Shown here: one piece after another, positions 1 to 5,584 of the stretch | Position numbering within the stretch: the stretch's first letter is position 1 | Layout of the letters: each line of letters opens with the position of its first letter | Assembly (NCBI GenBank): GCA_902797705.1 | Contig: CADBTX010000321.1 | Span: forward strand, 1-7,704 | Reading direction: 5' to 3' | From: an uncultured Lachnospiraceae bacterium | GTDB lineage: Bacteria > Bacillota > Clostridia > Lachnospirales > Lachnospiraceae | DNA: 7,704 nt | Notes under the pieces: model-generated | The model's database searches: none | What the model was told of the DNA's origin: nothing | The model's input: the letters and a program-made list of their open reading frames with translations, nothing else | Translations under genes and position numbers: made by a program

Positions 1-17
1 AGAACCCACCGGGTTCT
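1..17. repeat. Perfect hairpin at left edge (7-bp stem, 3-base loop)
   Basis: AGAACCC at 1-7 pairs perfectly with GGGTTCT at 11-17 around the loop ACC. It lies downstream of the minus-strand operon and could be the end of a transcript or an arm of a larger element, but the window stops here, so any following T-run on the minus strand cannot be seen. The right arm overlaps the first 15-base direct repeat (13-27). Confidence 0.6.
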
Positions 18-30
18 GAATAGATACAAC

Positions 31-74
31 GCATTCGGCTAATTAAATCGTGCTTCGCACGATGAGCCGAATGC
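31..74. repeat. Long nested stem-loop (10-bp outer stem, 7-bp inner stem)
   Basis: GCATTCGGCT (31-40) pairs perfectly with AGCCGAATGC (65-74). Inside it, ATCGTGC (47-53) pairs perfectly with GCACGAT (57-63) around a TTC loop. The two stems are joined by AATTAA on one side and a single G on the other, an asymmetric internal loop. Seventeen perfect base pairs in 44 bases are very unlikely by chance. Read on the minus strand, the inner stem is followed by TTTAATTAG, so it could act as a weak intrinsic terminator for the operon at 243-2414, although the T-run is broken. Confidence 0.7.
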
Positions 75-96
75 CTAAATGCCAAGGTTTTCATAC

Positions 97-121
97 GCCC
101 TCAGCAGCAAGTGCTTCGGGC
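97..121. repeat. Small symmetric stem-loop
   Basis: GCCC (97-100) pairs with GGGC (118-121). Then comes a symmetric TC/TC internal loop, then AGCA (103-106) pairs with TGCT (112-115) around the loop GCAAG. It is weaker than its neighbour at 31-74, but lies in the same block between the two direct repeats and is probably part of the same structured element. Confidence 0.45.
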
Positions 122-164
122 TGTTCTGAATAGTTACCTTACAGGTTCTATTGTATCAGAACAG
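121..164. repeat. 9-bp inverted repeat with 26-base loop
   Basis: CTGTTCTGA (121-129) is the exact reverse complement of TCAGAACAG (156-164). The left arm overlaps the second direct repeat (123-137). The arms could form a hairpin in a transcript read through from the minus-strand operon, or could be the ends of a very small inserted sequence. Confidence 0.5.
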
Positions 165-176
165 TTAGGATCTGTG

Positions 177-233
177 CATAAATAATTCTTCACATTTGAC
201 TTGTCCGGACGTCCATCTGCAAAGTTATTTATG
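177..233. repeat. 9-bp inverted repeat around overlapping palindromes
   Basis: CATAAATAA (177-185) is the exact reverse complement of TTATTTATG (225-233). Close to the centre of the interval sit two overlapping 8-base palindromes, GTCCGGAC (203-210) and GGACGTCC (207-214). The right arm ends 10 bases before the stop codon of the DUF308 gene (243-245), so on the minus strand this is the first structure that the operon transcript would reach. There is no T-run, so it is not a standard intrinsic terminator. Confidence 0.45.
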
Positions 234-242
234 AACAGCTCC

Positions 243-776
243 TTATTGTATGTATATCATTGCCGTCTTCCGGAAAGAAGAAATGATCCTTAGGACCGCG
301 TTTATCAAAAGACCGAGGGAGTATATGTAGACCGCGGTATTTGCGTACCTCAGGAACAGGAGGCAGGCAAGCCCCAGAAAAATATTGAAAAGACCCTGCG
401 CAAGCTTGAGCCTGAAGTGGGGAGACTTAAGCCTCATAGCATCCACTGCTGAAAGCAGTTCAACCAGCCCCGAGAAGGTGTTCATGGACAGGAGATAGAG
501 GAGGAGATAGATCCGGGGTACATCTGAAAGGGTTATGGTGAAAAGCCCGAGATCCAGTATGAATATCCCTGCCACAAGGGAGCGCATCCCTCCCACCATG
601 TGCCTCGCCATGGTGAAGAAGAAATATATGGAATGTATTCCGGCTATCACAAGCCAGAGGCTCAGGATAAAGACCACGTTCTCGTATCCGTCCTCCGGGT
701 CGATGATAAAGAATACCCCCAGTACAAACATAAGGATACCTGACAGAAATGTTCTTATCCGTTGAAATCTGGTCAT
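243..776 (-). CDS. DUF308/HdeD-like integral membrane protein
   Basis: A 177-residue, very hydrophobic protein with about six membrane helices, near residues 9-26, 34-55, 64-83, 88-108, 124-142 and 146-166, and short polar loops. The length, the spacing in helix pairs and the absence of catalytic motifs fit the DUF308/HdeD family of small six-helix membrane proteins. HdeD of E. coli is linked to acid resistance, but most members have no known function, so only the family is proposed. The start is supported by a GAGG ribosome binding site at 785-788, 8 bases from the ATG, that overlaps the stop codon of the upstream DUF6765 gene (10-base gap), implying coupled translation. It is the last gene of the three-gene minus-strand operon. 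The family call is from memory of the fold pattern. Confidence 0.75.
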   Translation of the reverse strand: MTRFQRIRTFLSGILMFVLGVFFIIDPEDGYENVVFILSLWLVIAGIHSIYFFFTMARHMVGGMRSLVAGIFILDLGLFTITLSDVPRIYLLLYLLSMNTFSGLVELLSAVDAMRLKSPHFRLKLAQGLFNIFLGLACLLFLRYANTAVYIYSLGLLINAVLRIISSFRKTAMIYIQ

Positions 777-786
777 TTATCGTACC

Positions 787-1872
787 TCATTCCTCAAGGG
801 AATAGCCGGCCAGGAGACTCCCTGAGTGGTAGATCCTGTTTGTGACCATGCCCTTCTGTCTGATGGCGGCGTTAAAGAACCTGCCGAGAAAGGTGTCGTC
901 CTTGTCCTTCCCGGCGGCGTTCATGTATTCTTCCTGGAAAAGCAGGATATCGTAATCCGGGATCTCACGGCCAGAGAGCTTTTCCCCAAAGGCCTTCCAG
1001 TCTGCCGAAGCGTCAAGCTGTCTTTTTTCTATAATGCCCATTATCTCTTCTTCCAGGCCGGACATCGCTTCCTCGTCATAGACCCCGGTGCTGAATTCTT
1101 TGAAGTCCCCCTTAAGATATTTAAGGGCGTAGATCATCTGGGTAAAGGCCTTCCGGTAATCCGCAGGGTTATCCTTTATTATCTCCCTGTAATCTCCCCA
1201 GGCAGGCAGGTATCTGTACCGGCAGAAGCTGTAATCCGGCAGATGGCCGGCCCTGCCGTGTCCAAGATTCATTATGGAACTCTCCATGTACTGATAGATG
1301 CTGTTTGTGTAGATACTGTTTTCCAGATCATCCGGAGAGGAGAGACTGTGGCGGAATTTAATCAGCTTATCGCTGCCGTCCGGAAATATCTCATAGAAAT
1401 GGTAGTCCGTATTATTCAGCACCAGAGAGGGAGTTCCCGCGAAATATCTGTGGGCCCAGGTATCCGCAAGGACATGCATGGCGACCCCGGCGGCCTGCAG
1501 AGAATGATCCCTCGCAGTATTTACCGTGACCTTGACAAGGTCGCCGTTTGGTCCGCAGAGAAGCCGGAATTTATTCAGGTAGGCTTTGGAACAATTCTTC
1601 CTTTCGGCCTTTAAGTCCCTGGGCAGAAAATGGAAGGAGGCCCATATCCTTGTGATATTCTGGAGCCCCACCTGATCCGTCGGGGAATCCATAAGCTCCG
1701 ACTGCAGCTGGGTGGTGGCTGCTATCAGAGGGCCTTTGAGTTTTCTTAGCAGGGCTTCGGAACACTCATCCACAAACTGGGCGCTGTAGGCGATATCAAA
1801 GCTGTCTTCCGGTGAAAAACCGGCGAGGATAGCGGCTGAATAGGTGGCGTAGTAATGGAAATCCTTCTGCAT
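787..1872 (-). CDS. DUF6765 family protein, probable metal-dependent hydrolase
   Basis: A soluble 361-residue protein without signal peptide or membrane helix. The N-terminus (QKDFHYYATYSAAILAG) and the later GHGRAGHLPDY segment (204-214) match what I know of DUF6765, a family of unknown function common in Clostridia. Histidine and aspartate clusters stand out: D4/H6, Q32/D35, H81, H123, the motif H133-x3-D137-x3-H141 (within HVLADTWAH), and H205/H210/D213. H-x3-D-x3-H resembles the metal-binding pattern of zinc-dependent phospholipase C/P1-type nucleases, so a metal-dependent hydrolase is a reasonable inference, with substrate unknown. The ATG has an excellent AAGGAGG at 1881-1887, 8 bases upstream, and overlaps the upstream gene's stop by one base (TGATG). 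It lies between two membrane protein genes in the operon. A 262-codon open frame on the opposite strand is judged a shadow. Confidence 0.8.
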   Translation of the reverse strand: MQKDFHYYATYSAAILAGFSPEDSFDIAYSAQFVDECSEALLRKLKGPLIAATTQLQSELMDSPTDQVGLQNITRIWASFHFLPRDLKAERKNCSKAYLNKFRLLCGPNGDLVKVTVNTARDHSLQAAGVAMHVLADTWAHRYFAGTPSLVLNNTDYHFYEIFPDGSDKLIKFRHSLSSPDDLENSIYTNSIYQYMESSIMNLGHGRAGHLPDYSFCRYRYLPAWGDYREIIKDNPADYRKAFTQMIYALKYLKGDFKEFSTGVYDEEAMSGLEEEIMGIIEKRQLDASADWKAFGEKLSGREIPDYDILLFQEEYMNAAGKDKDDTFLGRFFNAAIRQKGMVTNRIYHSGSLLAGYSLEE

Positions 1873-2414
1873 CAGCCGAGCCTCCTTTTTATGAGCCTTG
1901 CCCTGAAGGCGGAATAGAGTAACTCAACGTTCAGGAGAGCCATGGAAAAATCCATGACATAGACGGCAAGAGAGGTGTCGTTATCAAGTACAGGTATGGT
2001 ACTTTCCGTGGCTGGTTTTGACATATTGAGATGTGAGGCGATGAGCATGATGAGGAGAAAAGTCGTAAACAGAAGATAAAAGCTGGTCTTTTTCCGGCCC
2101 CTTCCCTCCTCTATCGCCCTGATCCCGATAAAAAGGTGTGAAAGGACGGAGATCAGCGCAAAGATCACGAGAAAGGCCAGCATCACGGAGTAAATGATGA
2201 GGCGGATCGTATCCTCCGAAAGCGGCTGAGCAGTCTCGACCACGCTTTCACGTAAAAAGGCATAGATATGCTTTCTTTCAAGGATCATGATCGTGCCGTT
2301 TCTCACGGTGTCCCAGGCTCCGAAAAGGATGTATCCCAGGCCGCATACCACAAGCCTGTCCGAATATCTTCTGAGTTTTATGCTGTCCGATGCGTTATCT
2401 GCCTTTATGTCCAT
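1872..2414 (-). CDS. Four-helix membrane protein of unknown function
   Basis: I do not recognise this 180-residue protein. It has a charged N-terminal tail (residues 1-20), a hydrophobic stretch with a GLGYILFGAWD motif (24-36), a polar segment, three clear membrane helices at about 70-97, 110-128 and 149-168, and a basic C-terminus (RARLIKRRLG) that probably stays in the cytoplasm. It is the first gene of the minus-strand operon. The ATG is preceded by GGGAGA at 2422-2427 with a 7-base, A/T-only spacer, and its stop codon overlaps the next gene's ATG (TGATG), so the DUF6765 protein should be made in step with it. The coupling suggests that it anchors or partners the DUF6765 protein at the membrane; this is inferred from context only. 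Confidence 0.75.
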   Translation of the reverse strand: MDIKADNASDSIKLRRYSDRLVVCGLGYILFGAWDTVRNGTIMILERKHIYAFLRESVVETAQPLSEDTIRLIIYSVMLAFLVIFALISVLSHLFIGIRAIEEGRGRKKTSFYLLFTTFLLIMLIASHLNMSKPATESTIPVLDNDTSLAVYVMDFSMALLNVELLYSAFRARLIKRRLG

Positions 2415-2432
2415 AAAAAAATCTCCCGTGAC

Positions 2433-2473
2433 ATTGTACCACAGAATTGTACTTTTTCCCTACTGAGTGTAGA
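2433..2473 (-). promoter_or_regulatory. Candidate promoter(s) of the minus-strand operon
   Basis: Two candidates are read on the minus strand. The first has -35 TCTACA (complement of 2468-2473), a 16-base spacer and -10 TACAAT (2446-2451), giving a leader of about 25 bases. The second is an extended -10, TGGTACAAT (2433-2441), with no good -35 and a predicted start inside the ribosome binding site, so it is less likely. Both -10 boxes arise from the repeated ATTGTAC (2433-2439 and 2446-2452). Assigned by consensus only. Confidence 0.4.
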
Positions 2474-2475
2474 AT
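2447..2475 (+). promoter_or_regulatory. Candidate promoter of the HD-GYP/CDF operon
   Basis: TTGTAC (2447-2452) as -35, a 17-base spacer and TAGAAT (2470-2475) as -10 match the main vegetative sigma consensus at 3/6 and 5/6 positions. Transcription would start near 2482, leaving a leader of about 20 bases that still includes the ribosome binding site AAGGGAG (2489-2495). It overlaps the best minus-strand candidate almost base for base. Assigned by consensus only. Confidence 0.45.
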
Positions 2476-2502
2476 GTAGGAGATATATAAGGGAGCTGTG
2501 CC

Positions 2503-4614
2503 ATGGAAAATATGATAAAGTTCAACGCGGTTAAAAAGAATAAGTTCAAACTTCTGCTTGTTTACTGTATTTTTGTTTTTATAAATATCTCGGTGAACAG
2601 GCTGGTAAAGCATTTCGGCCTGCCACTTTATGTGGATAACATAGGGACTCTTTTGGGAGCGGTCCTTGGAGGCTATCTCCCGGGTATATTCGTGGGTTAT
2701 ATCACCAATATCATCAATTCCACCGCGGATCCCTCCAATATGTACTATGCGGGGATCAGCGTTCTTATAGCGGTGACAGCCACCTACTTTGATGATAAGG
2801 GATTTTTCAGCAGTTTTCTTAAATCCCTTGTGACCATTCCCTTCCTTGCTTTCTTCGGAGGAGTGGTAGGTTCCGTGCTCACCTGGTTTATCTACGGCCC
2901 CTCGGAACAGGGGTTTTTGGGGCAGATTGGCTATGATTTTCTGCTGGACCTGGTGGATAAGGCCATCACGGTGGTGGCGGCCTACGGCCTTTTGAAGATA
3001 ATACCGAAGGGCACGGCGGAGCTCTTAAGTTTAACGGACTGGAGGCAGAAGCCCTTAAGCCATGAAGAGATAAACGAGGTAAAAAAGACCGGCACCAGAG
3101 GTCTTTCCCTAAAGAGTGAGATCTCCATCATGGTCTGTGCCATAATGCTCATCATTACAGTGGCCACTTCCTCCATAAGCTTTATCCTTTACCGTAACCA
3201 GTCCATGGAGCAGTATAAGGAGATGGGAGTGAATACGGCAAAGATAGCGGCGGCATCCCTTGATCCCGAGAAGATAGACTCCTTTATCGAGCTTGGGGAG
3301 ACGGCCCCCGGATACAGGGAGGCTGAGGCCAAGCTGCAGGAGATACTTAACAGTTCACCCAGCATTAAGTATGTCTATGTATATAAAATGACCCACAAGG
3401 GCTATAAGGTGGTATTTGATCTGGATACCCCGGATCTTAAGGGAGAGGAGCCCGGGACCCTTGTGCCCTATGAGGAGGATTTCCTTCCCCACGTATCGGA
3501 TCTCTTAAACGGCAGACAGGTGGAGCCTGTGGAGGTAAGGGACCGTTACGGCTGGCTTCTTACGGATTATGAGCCGGTATATGATAAAAACGGTATCTGT
3601 GTCTGCTATGCCTGTGCGGATATCAGCATGGAGGATATTGTAAGTAACGGTATCAGCTTCCTTGCGAAGATACTGTCGCTTTTCATAGGCTTCTTTATCC
3701 TGGTGCTGGTGCTGTCCATCTGGTTCTTCAATTACCACCTGACATACCCGGTTGGGGCCATGACCCATGTTTCCGGAGAATTTGCCTATAACAATGAGGA
3801 GGCTCTGGAGGTCAGCGTGGACAGGCTCAAAGCTCTTGATATCACTACCGCAGACGAGCTTGAGAACCTGTATCAGGTGCTGGTAAAGACCTTGAGCGAT
3901 ACGGTAAGGTATCTGGAGGAAGTAAAGGAAAAGAGCGATCAGATCGAGTACATGCAGAGCGGACTTATCTACGTTCTGGCGGATATGGTGGAGCAGCGGG
4001 ATAAGTGCACCGGCGACCATATCAGAAAGACCGCGGCCTACGTCCGGCTCATAACTGAGCTCTTAAAGGAAAACGGTGTCTACAGCGATATGATGAATGA
4101 CGAGGCGTATGTGCTGAGTATTAATTACGCTGCTCCTCTTCATGATGTGGGTAAGATCAAGGTTTCTGACGTGATTTTGAATAAGCCGGGGAGGCTTACG
4201 GATGAAGAATTTGAGGAAATGAAGAAGCATACCACTGCCGGAAAAGATATCATAGAGAGCGCCATCAAGCTTACCGGGGACACGAGTTATCTGAAGGAAG
4301 CACTGAATGTGGCCACCTACCACCATGAGAAGTGGGACGGCAGCGGATATCCCACGGGACTTAAGGGGACGGCAATACCTCTTTCCGCACGTATCATGGC
4401 TGTTTCGGATGTGTTCGATGCCCTTCGTTCAAAGAGGAGCTACAAGGAACCCATGAGTTATGAAAAAGCCTTCAGCATAATAGAAGAGGGGGCCGGTACC
4501 CATTTTGATCCTTCCATAGTCAGGGTGTTCCTGGATAATAAGGACAGGGTGATTGAAATGGCGGAGTCTGAGGATGTGCTCTTAAGTTTCGGAAAGGAAA
4601 CGGAGGATACTTGA
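2503..4614 (+). CDS. Membrane-bound HD-GYP cyclic-di-GMP phosphodiesterase with two sensory regions
   Basis: A 703-residue signalling enzyme expected to hydrolyse cyclic-di-GMP to pGpG/GMP. Residues 14-168 form a multi-helix membrane domain containing LPLYVDNIGTLLGAVLGGYL (40-59), which resembles ECF-transporter S-component or related membrane sensor folds. A second membrane helix (206-230), an extracytoplasmic Cache/PAS-like domain (231-383) and another helix (384-410) follow. A HAMP-like and coiled linker (411-488) leads to the HD-GYP domain (about 489-690). Conserved residues are intact: H506, H547-D548 (HDVGK), H576, H607-H608 (HHEKWDGSGYP with G615-Y616-P617), D636 and GAGTHFDP (663-670). 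There is no GGDEF domain, so it should only degrade the messenger. AAGGGAG (2489-2495) lies 7 bases before the ATG. The stop overlaps the next gene's start by 4 bases. The catalytic assignment is firm; the N-terminal homology and the ligand are inference. Confidence 0.93.
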   Translation: MENMIKFNAVKKNKFKLLLVYCIFVFINISVNRLVKHFGLPLYVDNIGTLLGAVLGGYLPGIFVGYITNIINSTADPSNMYYAGISVLIAVTATYFDDKGFFSSFLKSLVTIPFLAFFGGVVGSVLTWFIYGPSEQGFLGQIGYDFLLDLVDKAITVVAAYGLLKIIPKGTAELLSLTDWRQKPLSHEEINEVKKTGTRGLSLKSEISIMVCAIMLIITVATSSISFILYRNQSMEQYKEMGVNTAKIAAASLDPEKIDSFIELGETAPGYREAEAKLQEILNSSPSIKYVYVYKMTHKGYKVVFDLDTPDLKGEEPGTLVPYEEDFLPHVSDLLNGRQVEPVEVRDRYGWLLTDYEPVYDKNGICVCYACADISMEDIVSNGISFLAKILSLFIGFFILVLVLSIWFFNYHLTYPVGAMTHVSGEFAYNNEEALEVSVDRLKALDITTADELENLYQVLVKTLSDTVRYLEEVKEKSDQIEYMQSGLIYVLADMVEQRDKCTGDHIRKTAAYVRLITELLKENGVYSDMMNDEAYVLSINYAAPLHDVGKIKVSDVILNKPGRLTDEEFEEMKKHTTAGKDIIESAIKLTGDTSYLKEALNVATYHHEKWDGSGYPTGLKGTAIPLSARIMAVSDVFDALRSKRSYKEPMSYEKAFSIIEEGAGTHFDPSIVRVFLDNKDRVIEMAESEDVLLSFGKETEDT
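4602..4614 (+). promoter_or_regulatory. Ribosome binding site and TTGA stop/start overlap
   Basis: GGAGG at 4602-4606 lies inside the end of the HD-GYP gene, 4 bases before a TTG start (4611-4613) that overlaps the TGA stop (4612-4614). This supports the TTG start and translational coupling. The next in-frame ATG at 4632 has only AAGG, two bases away, and looks poorer, though it would remove just seven residues. Confidence 0.6.
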
Positions 4615-5492
4615 AGAAAAAAAATAAGGCGATGAATGAGCAGAAGAAGATCGCTCTGATGGTGGTACTTTGGAGGATCCCTGCTTTTATCACATCCATT
4701 CTCGCGGCCATAGCCAGTCAGTCACTGGTGCTGTGGCTTGAATTTCTTGAGAATGCCAGCGTATTTCTGCCCGGAGTCCTGCTCCTTGTCCTGTCGGGAA
4801 GACTTAGCCGGAATCTTAAATTCAAATATAATTACGGAACGGAAAAGGTGGAGGCCATAGCGGCTCTCTGCTGTGAGATGTTCGATCTCGCCGGTCTTTT
4901 CTGTATCACCATATTCGCATTGCGGACCATCATAAGGGGAACCGAACCGGCTGAAGGGGATTACATGATCTTTGCCCTTGTAGTCAGTATCATCGGACTT
5001 TTTGTGGATGTGGTGATCCTTATAAGAGAGAGGAATCTTGTTAAGAAGAACCACAGCAAGATGCTTCATACCGCAAGGGTCAGTGCCGAAAAGGAGTTTG
5101 TTTTTGACATAATCTCCATCATCACCCTTATCGTTACCATAGTCCACGAGGATACCGCAAGATATACGCCGATCTTCAGTCTGATCCTGGTGATACCCTT
5201 CTCGGTGATCGTTATCAACCACTTAAAGAAGTCTTTGATGGAGCTTTCCGATCTCACTCTTGATGAAGAGAATCAGCTCAGGATAGTGAAGATCCTGTCG
5301 GAATTCTTTGAACACTACGACGAGCTGGGGGAAGTCAGGAGCAGGATGACGGGAGACAGCATATACGTGGATATCGAGCTTTCCTTCCGGGACGACATGA
5401 CCTATTCGGAAATACGGGAGACAGTGGTCAGTATGAAGAGCCGGGTGGAGGAAGAACTTGGAACATGCATGGTAAACGTGATCATGATCTGA
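4611..5492 (+). CDS. Divergent cation diffusion facilitator (CDF) family protein
   Basis: A 293-residue protein with six membrane helices (about 14-34, 39-60, 85-107, 118-137, 163-181, 186-203) and a cytoplasmic C-terminal domain (205-293), the usual CDF layout and length. The family signature is clear after helix 2: KFKYNYGTEKVEA (70-82) corresponds to the K-x-PYG-x-x-K-x-E pattern of CDF zinc/iron/manganese exporters. The C-terminal part (DLTLDEEN, then VRSRMTGDSIYVDIELSF) matches the ferredoxin-like regulatory domain. The metal site is unusual: by alignment to E. coli YiiP (D45, D49, H153, D157) the equivalents here are about E44, N48, E162 and D166, with no histidine. It may move a different cation, or may have lost transport and act as a sensor or partner. 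It starts with TTG and overlaps the HD-GYP gene, so the two should be co-translated. Confidence 0.8.
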   Translation: MKKKNKAMNEQKKIALMVVLWRIPAFITSILAAIASQSLVLWLEFLENASVFLPGVLLLVLSGRLSRNLKFKYNYGTEKVEAIAALCCEMFDLAGLFCITIFALRTIIRGTEPAEGDYMIFALVVSIIGLFVDVVILIRERNLVKKNHSKMLHTARVSAEKEFVFDIISIITLIVTIVHEDTARYTPIFSLILVIPFSVIVINHLKKSLMELSDLTLDEENQLRIVKILSEFFEHYDELGEVRSRMTGDSIYVDIELSFRDDMTYSEIRETVVSMKSRVEEELGTCMVNVIMI

Positions 5493-5508
5493 TCCTTATA
5501 TCAAAACT

Positions 5509-5523
5509 TTGGTCCGGGACCAA
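5509..5523. promoter_or_regulatory. 15-base palindrome upstream of the chemoreceptor gene
   Basis: TTGGTCCGGGACCAA has perfect 7-base arms around one central G. It lies 17 bases after the CDF stop and 62 before the chemoreceptor ATG. A TATAAA (5536-5541) just downstream could be a -10 box, with no good -35 at 16-18 bases. A dimeric repressor or activator operator is possible. As RNA it would fold into a short hairpin, but no T-run follows, so it is not a standard terminator. Confidence 0.4.
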
Positions 5524-5584
5524 TGGCCTCCGGATTATAAAAGCAATTTTCAATAAATTTCAGGAAAAAGGAGTTTAGGAGCTT

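Larger units (their letters stand above)
13..137. repeat. Structured intergenic element bounded by 15-base direct repeats
   Basis: GTTCTGAATAGATAC (13-27) and GTTCTGAATAGTTAC (123-137) match at 14 of 15 positions and lie 110 bases apart in the same orientation. Between them are two separate stem-loop structures (31-74 and 97-121) and no credible gene. Direct repeats around a compact folded core fit a small non-coding repeat element or a tandem unit of an intergenic repeat family. No transposase is present and no target-site duplication can be shown. Whether it recurs elsewhere in the genome cannot be judged from this window. Confidence 0.5.

Noticed and set aside
1..164. CRISPR array
   Set aside because: Only two copies of a 15-base repeat occur, 110 bases apart, with structured sequence rather than regular spacers between them, and no cas gene is nearby.
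826..1614. 262-codon open frame on the plus strand opposite the DUF6765 gene
   Set aside because: It lies wholly antisense to a gene with recognisable family motifs, excellent ribosome binding site and operon spacing. Its own peptide matches no family I know and it has no good ribosome binding site.
2415..2502. Cyclic-di-GMP riboswitch ahead of the HD-GYP gene
   Set aside because: The gap is 88 bases and the expected transcript leader about 20 bases, too short for a known cyclic-di-GMP aptamer. No conserved aptamer motif is visible there or at 5493-5584.
3505..4020. 171-codon open frame on the minus strand inside the HD-GYP gene
   Set aside because: It is antisense to a continuous multi-domain enzyme with intact catalytic motifs, and its peptide shows no domain or coherent membrane pattern.
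4722..5222. 166-codon open frame on the minus strand inside the CDF gene
   Set aside because: The peptide is rich in D, H, K and Y in an irregular way typical of an antisense reading of membrane-helix codons. The CDF frame explains the stretch.
5493..5584. Motility-sigma (SigD/Sigma-28) promoter ahead of the chemoreceptor
   Set aside because: CCGGATTA at 5530-5537 matches the GCCGATAA box at only 5 of 8 positions, and no TAAA lies 15 bases upstream of it.
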